Assembly (NCBI GenBank): GCA_964583615.1
Contig: CAZOWM010000064.1
Coordinates: 1 to 16,231, forward strand
DNA from: CAZOWM01 sp964583615
Lineage (GTDB): Bacteria > Spirochaetota > B62-G9 > DRHN01
Direction: 5' to 3'
Length of the DNA stretch: 16,231 bases
Part shown: positions 1-7,800 of the stretch, one piece after another
Layout: each line of letters starts with the position of its first letter
Numbering within the stretch: position 1 is the first letter of the stretch
Notes under the pieces: generated by a model
What the model was told of the DNA's origin: nothing
Databases searched by the model: none
The model's input: only the letters and a program-made list of their open reading frames with translations
Program-made: the position numbers and the translations under genes

Positions 1-2462
1 AGATTTACCCGTGACTGGTTCGCCTCACCGAGATAGGTGGCGACTCCCCCTACCACCACGCCGTCGATGAGCTCTTCTTTTTTCACGCCCATGACATCCA
101 TTGACATCTGGCAGGCAATGAGCGCCACCCCGTTTTCGATTGCTACCTGGAACATCTCCTCGAGAGAATCGATATTCAGCGTTTTCATTCTTTTTCTCAT
201 AAGCCTGGGGCCGAGGCCGAGCATGTTGAGTTTTGAAAGCTTGAGATCCGTGCTGTTCTTCGGAAGCATCCTGGAAAACATTTTTCCCATGAAATCCTTC
301 TTCACACTGACCTGGATGTGCTTTTTGAGAAGGTTCAGTCCCCAGAAAGTGAAAAACATCGATACCTTCTTCCCCGCAAAAGCTGCGCTGTTTGCAATCA
401 CAAGCGACGCGATCGCTTTATCGAAATCATCGCTGAACACCACGAGCGTCGCCCCCTCACCGTCCTGAAGTGGGAACTGATCCCCACCACCGCCTCCCTT
501 TTCCAGGAGCGCAGTGATCTTCCCACCATCCTCACTTATGGAAAGTAGCCTGTTGCCCGTCATGCGACACCACGCCTCGACGTCGTGTTTGAATCCCGGG
601 TCGGTTGCGGTTTCCTGTATTCTTTCACCGGGCAATATGCTGTCGACCTCCTTTTTTAGCCTCATAATCGGACCGGGGCACTGAAGCCCGCATGCGTCCA
701 CCTCCACGATGCGGGCGGGCGCACTCTGCGCGCTCTCCTCCACCGACGCCTGATAGATGTAGTCATCTTTTCCGATCACGTCTCCGGCAAAGATGTCCTC
801 ATTGCTCTGTTTCTGAGTGATGAAGGAGTATGTCTTGTATCCCCCACTGAGGTTGTATACTTCCTCGAACCCGTTTTGTGAGAGGATGCGTATCGCAAGA
901 TAAGCCCTGAGCCCCATACTACAGAACATGAGAATCTTTCTTTCCCGGGGAAATTCCTTCAGCCTGGTTCTCACTTCATCGAGCGGGATGTTTACCGCTC
1001 CTTCGATCGTGCCAAGCGCGTATTCCTCAGGAGTGCGAACGTCAACGATGTAAAACTCATCATTGCCTTTCGAAAGCACTACCGGCCAGTGCACGATTTT
1101 CATCAATCCCTGCAGTATGTTCTCAGCAACGAAACCGGCGGTGTTCACCGGATCTTTTGCAGAAGCAAAGGGAGGCGCGTACGCGTGCTCCACCTCTTCG
1201 AGGTCATACACGCTCCCTCCCTGTTTCAGAATCGTTGCAAATATGTCGATTCGCTTGTCAACACCCTGATAACCGATGATCTGAGCCCCGTACAGCTTCC
1301 CAGTCTCAGGGGCGAAGACGATTTTCACGCTCATGGGAAGGGCGTCCGGGTAATACCCCGCATGGGACGTGGAGTGGATTATGGAAGATATGTATGGGAT
1401 TTCATACCGGGTAAGCGTTTTCTCCGACACTCCGGTCGATGCGACTGTGATGTCAAATACCTTCGCAATCGCCGTTCCCACAGTACCTGGGTAGGTTCGT
1501 TTGTTTTTTCCCGCGATATTGCCCGCGCAGATCCTTCCCTGTTTGTTCGCGGGTCCTGCCAGGTAGGTGATCATCGGTCTTCCTATGATCGGGTTGTTGA
1601 ACACAATCGCATCACCTACAGCATAGATATCGGGGTCTGATGTCTGCAGGTAATCGTTCACCACGATACCGCCCCGTTCTCCGAGCTCGAGCCCTGCCTC
1701 TTTCGCAAGGCTGCTTTCAGGCCTCACACCGATGGAGAGAATCACCATGTCACTCGCAAGATCCTTGCCGCTTTCGAGGTGAGACACGATTTTCCCGTTT
1801 TCTTCTGAAAACGAGGCGATCGCTTCCTTGAGATAGAACTCTACTTTCTTTGTCTTCAGATGCTGGTGTACCTCTGCGGCCATTTCAAAATCCAGAGGCG
1901 TCATTACCTGTTCAGCCATTTCCACAATGGTGACGAATATCCCCAGCCTGTGAAGGTTTTCCGCCATCTCGAGCCCAATGAATCCCGCACCAACGATAAC
2001 CGCCCGTTTCGGGTGCCTCGTGTCGATGAACTCTTTTATCCTGTCTGTGTCATGCACGTTTCGCAGAGTGAAAATTCCTTCTCTGTTTATGCCGGGCAAA
2101 GATGGTTTTACAGGTTCTGCTCCGGGAGACAAAACAAGCTTGTCGTAGCTTTCTTTGTACGCTTTTCCCGAATTGAGGTCCTGCACCTCGACTTTCTTCT
2201 GCTCCCTGAGTATGCGTGTTACATTGCTTTCCACACGAACGTCAATTCTAAAACGTCTTGAGAAGCCCTGCGGGGTCTGTATAAAGAGCTTTTCCCTTTC
2301 AGCGATCTTTCCTCCAATATAGTAGGGCAGTCCGCAGTTTGCGTAGGATATGTACTTTCCACGCTCAAAGATCACGATCTCCGCTTTTTCATCGAGCCTC
2401 CGAAGGCGGGCTGCTGTCGTCGCCCCCCCGGCAACTCCTCCCACAATAACGATTTTTGACAT
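1..2462 (-). CDS. Four-module FAD-dependent CoA-disulfide/persulfide reductase (reductase-rhodanese-TusA-DsrE), C-terminus cut by window edge
   Basis: Translated from the minus strand, 820 codons are open from ATG at 2462 to the window edge, preceded by a good RBS (GGAGGAGA). Residues ~1-440 are a class I pyridine-nucleotide disulfide oxidoreductase: FAD loop GGVAGGATTAARLRR at 8-22, the single redox cysteine C43 in SYANCGLPYYIGG typical of CoA-disulfide reductases, an NAD(P)H loop VIVGAGFIGLEMAENL, and the FAD motif IYAVGDA. Residues ~455-555 are a rhodanese with active-site C514 (FCSMGLRA). Residues ~588-660 are TusA/SirA-like with C591-GLQ-C595-PGP. Residues ~672-820 are DsrE/DsrF-like with C784 (IACQMSMDVMG). 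The reductase-rhodanese pair matches NADH-dependent persulfide reductases (Npsr type), which cut CoA- or protein-persulfides to release sulfide. The two further modules suggest sulfur relay between cysteines. It is cytosolic. By family length only a few residues should be missing. A possible -10 (TATAGT, minus strand, 2512-2517) lies upstream. Confidence 0.93.
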   Translation of the reverse strand, partial: MSKIVIVGGVAGGATTAARLRRLDEKAEIVIFERGKYISYANCGLPYYIGGKIAEREKLFIQTPQGFSRRFRIDVRVESNVTRILREQKKVEVQDLNSGKAYKESYDKLVLSPGAEPVKPSLPGINREGIFTLRNVHDTDRIKEFIDTRHPKRAVIVGAGFIGLEMAENLHRLGIFVTIVEMAEQVMTPLDFEMAAEVHQHLKTKKVEFYLKEAIASFSEENGKIVSHLESGKDLASDMVILSIGVRPESSLAKEAGLELGERGGIVVNDYLQTSDPDIYAVGDAIVFNNPIIGRPMITYLAGPANKQGRICAGNIAGKNKRTYPGTVGTAIAKVFDITVASTGVSEKTLTRYEIPYISSIIHSTSHAGYYPDALPMSVKIVFAPETGKLYGAQIIGYQGVDKRIDIFATILKQGGSVYDLEEVEHAYAPPFASAKDPVNTAGFVAENILQGLMKIVHWPVVLSKGNDEFYIVDVRTPEEYALGTIEGAVNIPLDEVRTRLKEFPRERKILMFCSMGLRAYLAIRILSQNGFEEVYNLSGGYKTYSFITQKQSNEDIFAGDVIGKDDYIYQASVEESAQSAPARIVEVDACGLQCPGPIMRLKKEVDSILPGERIQETATDPGFKHDVEAWCRMTGNRLLSISEDGGKITALLEKGGGGGDQFPLQDGEGATLVVFSDDFDKAIASLVIANSAAFAGKKVSMFFTFWGLNLLKKHIQVSVKKDFMGKMFSRMLPKNSTDLKLSKLNMLGLGPRLMRKRMKTLNIDSLEEMFQVAIENGVALIACQMSMDVMGVKKEELIDGVVVGGVATYLGEANQSRVN

Positions 2463-2613
2463 TCTTCTCCTCCGAGAATCTCTTTTCAGTCCGGATGTTT
2501 TCCTTTAAAAAACTATACTAGCTTTTCACGGCGGAAAAAAGGCAATCAGGCAATACAGAAGGAAACAATATATTTACCATTTGCTGTTATTACACATTTC
2601 ATGTTGAATTTTG

Positions 2614-2622
2614 TGATAAAAT
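2614..2622 (+). promoter_or_regulatory. Possible extended -10 promoter for the aminotransferase
   Basis: TG-A-TAAAAT at 2614-2622 fits an extended -10 element (TGnTATAAT, five of six core bases). There is no good -35 at the usual distance. Transcription would start near 2629, leaving a leader of about 30 bases that includes the RBS (AAGGAGAGG). The 2463-2658 interval also has to serve the divergent reductase gene. Call made by eye only. Confidence 0.33.
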
Positions 2623-2658
2623 CAACCAATTTTTACCAGAAGAGTAAAGGAGAGGACC

Positions 2659-3960
2659 ATGTTCGAAAATATAGACCCCAAAGACCTCGAAGAAGGAAGA
2701 AAGTACCTCATGTCCGGTTCTGTGGGAGGCGGGCTTCCCGTGCTGATAGAAAGCGGGAAGGGTGCGGTAATACAGGATATTCATGGAAAAGAGTACATCG
2801 ACTGTACATCTCAGGCGTGGACATACAACATCGGCGTGAGCCATCCACGGGTGATCAAGGCGGTGAAAGAACAGCTTGAAAAAATCACACACGTGCGGAC
2901 CAGTTTTGAAACCGTACCGAAACTCCTCCTGTTGAAAAAGCTCGGCGAACTCGCGCCGAAAAACCTCAAAAAGATCAGTTTCTGCCTTCACGGCTCTGTA
3001 GCAAACGAATCCGCGATGAAACTTGCGATGAGCAACAGACCGGAAGGGATGAAGTTTCTCGCACCATTTGATGGATACTCCGGAAGAACACTGGCAACAA
3101 TTGCCGCAAGCTGGCCCTTTCATCCCCTCAGCACACTGTTTGCCGCATACATGCAGAATGTCGTGAGGATCCCCAATGCATACTGCTACCGCTGCCCCTT
3201 TGGCGCCGAGTACCCGAAATGCGGCATCATGTGCGCAGAATACGTGAAAACATTCATTGAAAGGGGTGTAGAGCCTGTAACCGCAATCATCATGGAGGCG
3301 ATGCAGGCAAGCGGAGGAATGATTCCACCGCCCGACGGCTATTTACAAAAAATAAGGAAAATCTGCGATGACTTCGGCATCCTCCTCATATTCGATGAGA
3401 TACAGACAGGTTTCGGGAGGCTCGGTGCAATGTTTGCGAGCGAGCTTTACGACGTATATCCGGATATTCTTACCTTCGGCAAGGCAATCGGCGGCGGCTT
3501 TCCCCTTGCAGGCGTAATGCAGAGGACGGACCTCAAACCCCCGGAGCCTGCCTCTGATTCATTCACCTTCGCCCATTTTCCCGTTTCATTCGCAGCTGCA
3601 GTTGCAACACTCGAGGTGATTCAGGAGGAAAACCTGCTCGAAAAGGCGCGGAAAATGGGAAAATACTTTACCAGCAGATTGCGAGCACTTCAAAACAAGT
3701 ATGAGACTATCGGGGACATCCGTGGTCCGGGGCTTATGATCGGCATAGAGCTCGTAAAAAACAGAAAAACAAAGGAACCCGCAAACGACGTCTGTCACAA
3801 AATCGTAAAGGGAGCAGTGGCGCACGGAGTGCTCTTCGGTGAGAGCAAGTTCAAAGGCCTCGGCAACGTGCTCAAAATCAAACCTCCTCTGGTTATCTCA
3901 GAGTCTCAGGCGGAAAGGGTTCTGGAAGTGTTCGAAACACTTCTGAAAAAATATGCATAA
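2659..3960 (+). CDS. PLP-dependent class III aminotransferase (GabT/dialkylglycine-decarboxylase-like), substrate unknown
   Basis: A 433-residue protein, full length for fold-type I class III aminotransferases, starting at ATG 2659 behind AAGGAGAGG. The Schiff-base lysine is K275 in TFGKAIGGGFPLAG. The aspartate that contacts the PLP ring nitrogen is D246 in LLIFDEIQTGFGRLG, at the expected spacing. HGSVANESAMKLA (~111-123) is the phosphate-binding region, and IRGPGLMIGIEL lies in the C-terminal domain. Such enzymes move amino groups between an omega- or alpha-amino compound and a 2-oxo acid in the cytosol. The subgroup carries a cysteine-rich segment, CYRCPFG...C...C, at C176, C179, C188 and C192. 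The gene is monocistronic: divergent from the persulfide reductase and convergent with the MATE gene. Sequence alone does not separate GABA aminotransferase, ornithine-like, racemase/epimerase or decarboxylating-transaminase activity. Confidence 0.93.
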   Translation: MFENIDPKDLEEGRKYLMSGSVGGGLPVLIESGKGAVIQDIHGKEYIDCTSQAWTYNIGVSHPRVIKAVKEQLEKITHVRTSFETVPKLLLLKKLGELAPKNLKKISFCLHGSVANESAMKLAMSNRPEGMKFLAPFDGYSGRTLATIAASWPFHPLSTLFAAYMQNVVRIPNAYCYRCPFGAEYPKCGIMCAEYVKTFIERGVEPVTAIIMEAMQASGGMIPPPDGYLQKIRKICDDFGILLIFDEIQTGFGRLGAMFASELYDVYPDILTFGKAIGGGFPLAGVMQRTDLKPPEPASDSFTFAHFPVSFAAAVATLEVIQEENLLEKARKMGKYFTSRLRALQNKYETIGDIRGPGLMIGIELVKNRKTKEPANDVCHKIVKGAVAHGVLFGESKFKGLGNVLKIKPPLVISESQAERVLEVFETLLKKYA

Positions 3961-4048
3961 TTCACTTTAACGCTGGGCTCTGAGCTTTCAGAAATAGTAC
4001 AAACCTCCGGTGTACACCGTATCTATGGATTGGAATATCTTGGCCTTC

Positions 4049-5407
4049 TTATTTACTCTTTTTTGTGTTTTTGAGTGCCCTTCGGATCCAAAGAATGGCG
4101 ATCCCGGCAGTGACAAAATTCGAAAGAGCCGCAGCCCCGAATATCCCCCTGAGGGCGAACATCCTGGAAACGAGTAATGCGAGAGGGATGTAGAGCACAA
4201 ATATGCGAATGATCGAAATACCTGCTGCGGGCAGCGGCTTGTTGAACCCATTAAGAGCAGAAGTGGTAATAAAATACACCCCCTGTGCACCATAACTTAC
4301 GGAAACAATGAGCAGATACAGCGCTATCGTCTCAACGACAACAGGATTTTTATTAAATATGCCGGCAATTGGCCGTGATGCGGCGAGAAAAAGGATGAAA
4401 AGTACAATACCCCACAGCATGGCGAATATTTGGCTGAACTTCACTCCATGGGTAATTCGCTGCAATTTTCCCGCTCCAAGGTTCTGGCCCACGAACGGGA
4501 TGATCACCGTACCTAGAGCCCTGACAACTGTCAGTGCAAACATCTCGATTCTCGAGGCGACTCCAAAACCTGCAACACTTTCCGGCCCGTACTCCGATAC
4601 AAGTCGGGTAATCACACCGATGGAAATAGGAACGATGATGTTCGTTCCCGCCGCAGGAATACCTATGTAGAGAATGCGCTTCCATGAATGAAACACTTCC
4701 CTCAGCCTGGGAGTCTCGAATGTCAGCATGTGTTCCCTTCGTGAAAGGACAAGAAGCGAAACGATCAGTGTAATTGCTCGTGCAGTGACTGTCGCCAGTG
4801 CAGCCCCGGCAAGCTCGAGCCGGGGAAAAGGGCCGATGCCAAAAATCAGCAGAGGATCAAGGATTATGTTAACCATCACCGCGACTCCCATTACCGCCGC
4901 AGGTGTCTTTGTATCTCCCGTTGCACGGATCGCATTGTTCCCGATCATAGGGATGATTACAAACGGCACCCCCACATACCAGATCCTCATATACTGTTTG
5001 ACTAGAGGAATGATCGCCTCATCCGCACCGAGCTGCCTGAAAAGCGGTTCGATTGTCACCACCCCTGCAACTGCAACGGACGTCACGATCAATGCTGAGA
5101 GCAGCAGGCCATCGGTTGCGAAACGCTGAACTTTGTGGTGGTCACCCTCGCCGATGGCGCGCGAGAGCACCGCTGCCGTTCCTATTCCCAAACCCATTGC
5201 CAGGCTTGCGACCACAAGAACAACGGGAAACGTATAACTCAGCGCAGCAAGCTCCAGGGTCCCGAGCCGGCCCACGTAGAACGTATCAACGAGGTTGAAT
5301 AATACCATTCCGATGATGCCTGCGACCATAGGCCAGGTGAGCCGTAAGAGTGTTCTCACAACAGGCCCCCCTGTAAGGTGCGCTTTATCCGCCCGGCTCT
5401 TGCCCAT
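4049..5407 (-). CDS. MATE-family multidrug/cation antiporter
   Basis: A 453-residue integral membrane protein of normal MATE length, with about 12 hydrophobic segments. The N-terminus shows the family pattern LTWPMVAGIIGMVLFNLVDT followed by FYVGRLG, then a loop AVLSRAIGEGDHHKV after the second helix. The second half repeats the pattern (RIEMFALTVVRALGTVIIPF, VGQNLGAGKL), as expected for the two six-helix bundles. Such pumps export drugs, cationic compounds or metabolites in exchange for Na+ or H+. I chose ATG 5407 because AAAGGA lies about 9 bases upstream and MATE proteins begin near this point. A longer reading from 5506 adds 33 residues rich in K, F and C that look like untranslated leader. 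lepB lies 150 bp upstream on the same strand, and an A/T-rich inverted repeat sits in that gap. The substrate is unknown. Confidence 0.92.
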   Translation of the reverse strand: MGKSRADKAHLTGGPVVRTLLRLTWPMVAGIIGMVLFNLVDTFYVGRLGTLELAALSYTFPVVLVVASLAMGLGIGTAAVLSRAIGEGDHHKVQRFATDGLLLSALIVTSVAVAGVVTIEPLFRQLGADEAIIPLVKQYMRIWYVGVPFVIIPMIGNNAIRATGDTKTPAAVMGVAVMVNIILDPLLIFGIGPFPRLELAGAALATVTARAITLIVSLLVLSRREHMLTFETPRLREVFHSWKRILYIGIPAAGTNIIVPISIGVITRLVSEYGPESVAGFGVASRIEMFALTVVRALGTVIIPFVGQNLGAGKLQRITHGVKFSQIFAMLWGIVLFILFLAASRPIAGIFNKNPVVVETIALYLLIVSVSYGAQGVYFITTSALNGFNKPLPAAGISIIRIFVLYIPLALLVSRMFALRGIFGAAALSNFVTAGIAILWIRRALKNTKKSK

Positions 5408-5471
5408 AAAAGGTTCCTTTGAACATGAACCCAATAGGTATTCATGAAGTTTCTTAAAACATTGAAAGCAA

Positions 5472-5496
5472 ACAAAAAATATACGGGTATTTTTGT
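5472..5496 (-). terminator. A/T-rich inverted repeat between lepB and the MATE gene (possible weak terminator)
   Basis: ACAAAAAATA (5472-5481) and TATTTTTGT (5488-5496) are complementary apart from one extra A, with a 6-base loop. On the minus strand the second arm ends in a T run, so this could be a weak terminator after lepB. It equally could be a binding site before the MATE gene. The stem has little GC, so the terminator reading is uncertain. Confidence 0.28.
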
Positions 5497-5557
5497 GTGC
5501 TTCCAATCTAATTCTTTCACCGAAGTATTAAGACAAGGGAAACTGCCGATACCTGCG

Positions 5558-6250
5558 TCACCGAATCAGCCCAATCCTCCCCGGCGGCCAAATCCTGAGC
5601 ACCGGTCTGCCGAAGATGTCGCTTTTCTTCACAAAACCCCAGTACCTGCTGTCGTAGGAATTATCCCGGTTGTCGCCCATCATGAAATAGCTTTCCTCCG
5701 GCACGGTGACCGGACCAAAATAGTCCCGCCTGCATTTCAGGGTTTTATCTTTAGGGATCTCGTGCGGATCTTCGTGAAACACCGGCCACCACCCCTGCTC
5801 CCTCTCGTCGTTCACATACACCTCCTTTCCGACGATCTCTATCAGATCACCGGGAAGCCCGATACAGCGTTTTACGTAATATTTCGGCTGGGAGTCGATC
5901 ATGACAAATCCGAGCGAAAGTGTATACACGATTGGATCGAGCATCCGGATGAACAAACTTGGTTCACGGTAGCTTGGCGCACGAAATACGACAATATCAC
6001 CCCGCCGGGGCTCCCGGACCGCAGGGAGCCGGTGTTCGGTGAAGGGGATTTTCGCCCCGTATGGAAATTTCAGCGCAAAGAGTCGGTCACCCGCAGTGAT
6101 CGTCGGCACCATTGAGCCTGTTGGTACCATGTAGTGATCAACGACAAAGGTCTTGATAAAGAGTGCGATGAGCAAAGCGAGCGCGATTGCCTCTATATTT
6201 TCCCGCAGCTTTGATTTTTTCTTCGAATGTTTTCCAGATTTTCCGTTCAT
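5558..6250 (-). CDS. lepB: Signal peptidase I
   Basis: A 230-residue type I leader peptidase. A basic N-terminus is followed by one membrane anchor (~19-36, IEAIALALLIALFIKTFV). The S26-family boxes then come in order: VPTGSMVPT with nucleophile S46; RRGDIVVFR (~82-90); YYVKRCIGLPGD with general-base K127; and MGDNRDNSYDSRYWG near the C-terminus. The S46/K127 dyad is intact. The enzyme cleaves signal peptides on the outer face of the inner membrane. A longer insertion between S46 and K127 (IVYTLSLG region) and a segment rich in W, H and P after K127 are ordinary family variation. ATG 6250 is favoured over ATG 6256 and 6265 because GGAG lies 7 bases upstream of it. A sigma-70-like promoter precedes it. 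It is the first of two same-strand genes, with the MATE pump downstream. Confidence 0.95.
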   Translation of the reverse strand: MNGKSGKHSKKKSKLRENIEAIALALLIALFIKTFVVDHYMVPTGSMVPTITAGDRLFALKFPYGAKIPFTEHRLPAVREPRRGDIVVFRAPSYREPSLFIRMLDPIVYTLSLGFVMIDSQPKYYVKRCIGLPGDLIEIVGKEVYVNDEREQGWWPVFHEDPHEIPKDKTLKCRRDYFGPVTVPEESYFMMGDNRDNSYDSRYWGFVKKSDIFGRPVLRIWPPGRIGLIR

Positions 6251-6311
6251 GAGCATTCTCCACACAAAGCGTCAGCTTCTAAGACGTCACGTTCCCGAGA
6301 GACGCATTCAA

Positions 6312-6339
6312 ATTAGAGGTTGTTGTTCGTGAGTGTCAA
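6312..6339 (-). promoter_or_regulatory. Sigma-70-like promoter for lepB
   Basis: Read on the minus strand, TTGACA (6334-6339, perfect -35) is followed by a 16-base spacer and TCTAAT (6312-6317, five of six). The start point would fall near 6305, giving a leader of about 55 bases before ATG 6250. lepB therefore appears independent of the broken regulator gene upstream. Confidence 0.55.
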
Positions 6340-6419
6340 TAGCACTTTGGTATGAAAATTCCATATGAGGGGAAAATCCGATGTGGAGAATCTAAGCGTG
6401 TTTCTTTCTTTTCACTCAG

Positions 6420-7065
6420 TTAGCCCGGTTTTTCATCTTCTTGGGTCAGCCTGCATCCGCCACCCTGCAGCACGCTCAGAAGGTGCGTTCTGTTTTTTAC
6501 ATCCAATTTTTTATAGATATTATACACATGGGTCTTTACAGTGCTCAAAGATATGAACAGCCTCTCTCCGATCTGCTTGTTGCTGAAACCCTTACAAATG
6601 AGGAGAACGATTTCGTGCTCACGTTTGGAAATCCCAACCGAGTATGAAGTGCGCGGGAGGAAACTGCGTGCAGTGATCCCATCTCGCCTTTACCACTGAA
6701 GAGGAAAACACGAGATGGGGTGTGAGAAATGTACAGAGTGCGAAAATGATTTTTTTCACCCGAGTCACATTTTTTCTGAACAAACACTGTATCCCCGTAA
6801 AGATCAGATACAGCATCACTCCTGCACAGAAGATTATCGAATATTTATCGATCATGTTGATGAACCTGTATGCACTCCTCATGATCTCGCATGCATAAAA
6901 CGTGAGAAGAGTATGAACGACGTCGAGTGAGGCGATAACAAGAAAGAGGGCAAAGAGACGTGCGCTCTGTATCCGGTAACGGAAATGGATAAAAGAAAAA
7001 AGAAAGATACCCGCAGATGCTGTACAGATGGACAGGGTATAGGTCAGGAGGATAATATGCTTCAT
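6420..7065 (-). pseudogene. Frameshifted membrane-anchored LuxR-family transcription regulator
   Basis: Two pieces of one apparent regulator lie in different frames. The first starts at ATG 7065 and encodes about four membrane helices (for example LFALFLVIASLDVVHTLL and YSIIFCAGVMLYLIFTGI), ending at a TGA at 6619-6621. The second, shifted +1, encodes a LuxR/GerE helix-turn-helix: SKREHEIVLLICKGFSNKQI, then ERLFISLSTVKTHVYNIYKK, then LDVKNRTHLLSVL, ending at TAA 6420-6422. The second frame has a stop at 6690-6692 and no ATG, GTG or TTG before the HTH, so it cannot start alone. The single-base indel must lie between 6622 and 6689. Membrane-LuxR proteins that I know usually have about seven helices, so some of the sensor half may be lost too. 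A convincing promoter remains. A sequencing error could explain the frameshift but would not supply extra helices. Its former target is unknown; the divergent DUF1989 gene is a natural candidate. Confidence 0.8.
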
Positions 7066-7086
7066 ATTCGCAGTTTTCCTGCTCCC

Positions 7087-7115
7087 ATTGTAGCAGAAGG
7101 AGAGGGACCGGGCAA
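7087..7115 (-). promoter_or_regulatory. Promoter of the broken LuxR-family gene
   Basis: On the minus strand, TTGCCC (7110-7115) is followed by a 17-base spacer and TACAAT (7087-7092, five of six). The expected start near 7079 leaves a short leader carrying AGGAA before ATG 7065. This supports ATG 7065 over the in-frame GTG at 7119, which lies upstream of the promoter. Confidence 0.45.
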
Positions 7116-7157
7116 GCACAAACTTCCGATGGTTTTCATCTCATTTCACCATTTTTG

Positions 7158-7188
7158 TTGTGTTTTCCCGAGGTTCTGTTAGTGTAAT
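7158..7188 (+). promoter_or_regulatory. Possible promoter giving a leaderless DUF1989 transcript
   Basis: TGTAAT (7183-7188, five of six) ends 5 bases before ATG 7194, with a poor -35 TTGTGT (7158-7163) at 19 bases. A start 6-8 bases after the -10 would coincide with the ATG. No Shine-Dalgarno sequence lies within 15 bases of that ATG. Confidence 0.35.
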
Positions 7189-7193
7189 CGATT

Positions 7194-7790
7194 ATGAGAA
7201 GAAAAAATGAACGTATCATTCAAAAAAAGTCCGGAGTGGCATTTACCGTCAGAAAAGGCACGCTGTTTCGGGTTGTAGACATCGAGGGAAAACAGGTTGC
7301 AGATCTGGTTTCGTTCAGCAGGACTGATCACGATGAAAAGCTCTCCACAGGGGCGACCATTGACTGCAACGGCTCACTCGCGGTGGGCAGGGGAGATATT
7401 CTCTACTCAAACAGATACCGCCCCATGCTCACTGTTGAGGATGATTCGGTCGGCAGACACGATATCCTCCACCCCCCCTGCAGCAGGTGGATGTATATGT
7501 TTCAGTACGGAATCAAGGACTCGCACCCAAGCTGTCTTGAAAACCTCTCGAACGCCCTCTCCGAATTTGGGATCTACGAATATGTGATCAGCACAACGTT
7601 AAACATATTCTTGAATACCCGTATTCTCCCTAACGGTAGAATACACATTGAGGAGCCGCTTTCAAATCCAGGAGATTACATAGAGCTCCGCGCTGAAATA
7701 GACATGATTATGGCAATTTCGGCCTGCTGTGTGGAGGAAAGCACCTGCAATGCGTACAGAGCCACTCCCCTGAAGGTTGTGTTCTTTTGA
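7194..7790 (+). CDS. DUF1989 / urea-carboxylase-associated family protein
   Basis: A 198-residue soluble protein with the DUF1989 (PF09347) pattern: an N-terminal beta region with RVVDIEGKQVADLVSF, then YSNRYRPMLTVEDDSVGRHD, LHPPCSRWMY, DSHPSCLENLSNALSEFGI and ISACCVEESTCN. Likely metal-site residues are in H89-D90, C96, H111, C114 and the C-terminal C178/C179/C185 group; the assignment of ligands is inferred. Family members accompany urea amidolyase or guanidine carboxylase, and in guanidine-using bacteria a pair of them forms carboxyguanidine deiminase. Here there is a single copy with no carboxylase or hydrolase beside it, so that function cannot be assigned. An in-frame TAA lies at 7185-7187, so translation begins at ATG 7194, although no SD is visible. 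The stop is 10 bp from the end of the convergent HD-like gene. The divergent neighbour is the broken LuxR regulator. Confidence 0.85.
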   Translation: MRRKNERIIQKKSGVAFTVRKGTLFRVVDIEGKQVADLVSFSRTDHDEKLSTGATIDCNGSLAVGRGDILYSNRYRPMLTVEDDSVGRHDILHPPCSRWMYMFQYGIKDSHPSCLENLSNALSEFGIYEYVISTTLNIFLNTRILPNGRIHIEEPLSNPGDYIELRAEIDMIMAISACCVEESTCNAYRATPLKVVFF

Positions 7791-7800
7791 CTCCCCCGCC

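Noticed and set aside
1089..1640. 183-codon open frame on the plus strand
   Set aside because: It is the opposite-strand shadow of the persulfide reductase coding sequence.
4008..4019. Perfect 12-bp palindrome CGGTGTACACCG between the convergent aminotransferase and MATE genes
   Set aside because: Several 12-mer palindromes are expected by chance here, the hairpin would have only a 4-bp stem, and no T run follows, so it is not a credible terminator or operator.
5444..6115. 223-codon open frame on the plus strand
   Set aside because: It lies antisense to lepB, whose catalytic motifs are unmistakable; the product has no recognisable features.
6622..6689. Programmed +1 frameshifting to join the membrane and HTH halves
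   Set aside because: I see no convincing slippery site with a stop codon or rare codon arrangement; a simple indel or sequencing error is more likely.
6545..6787. 80-codon minus-strand frame across the junction of the broken LuxR gene
   Set aside because: It is the third frame of the same region; neither the membrane helices nor the HTH are encoded in it.
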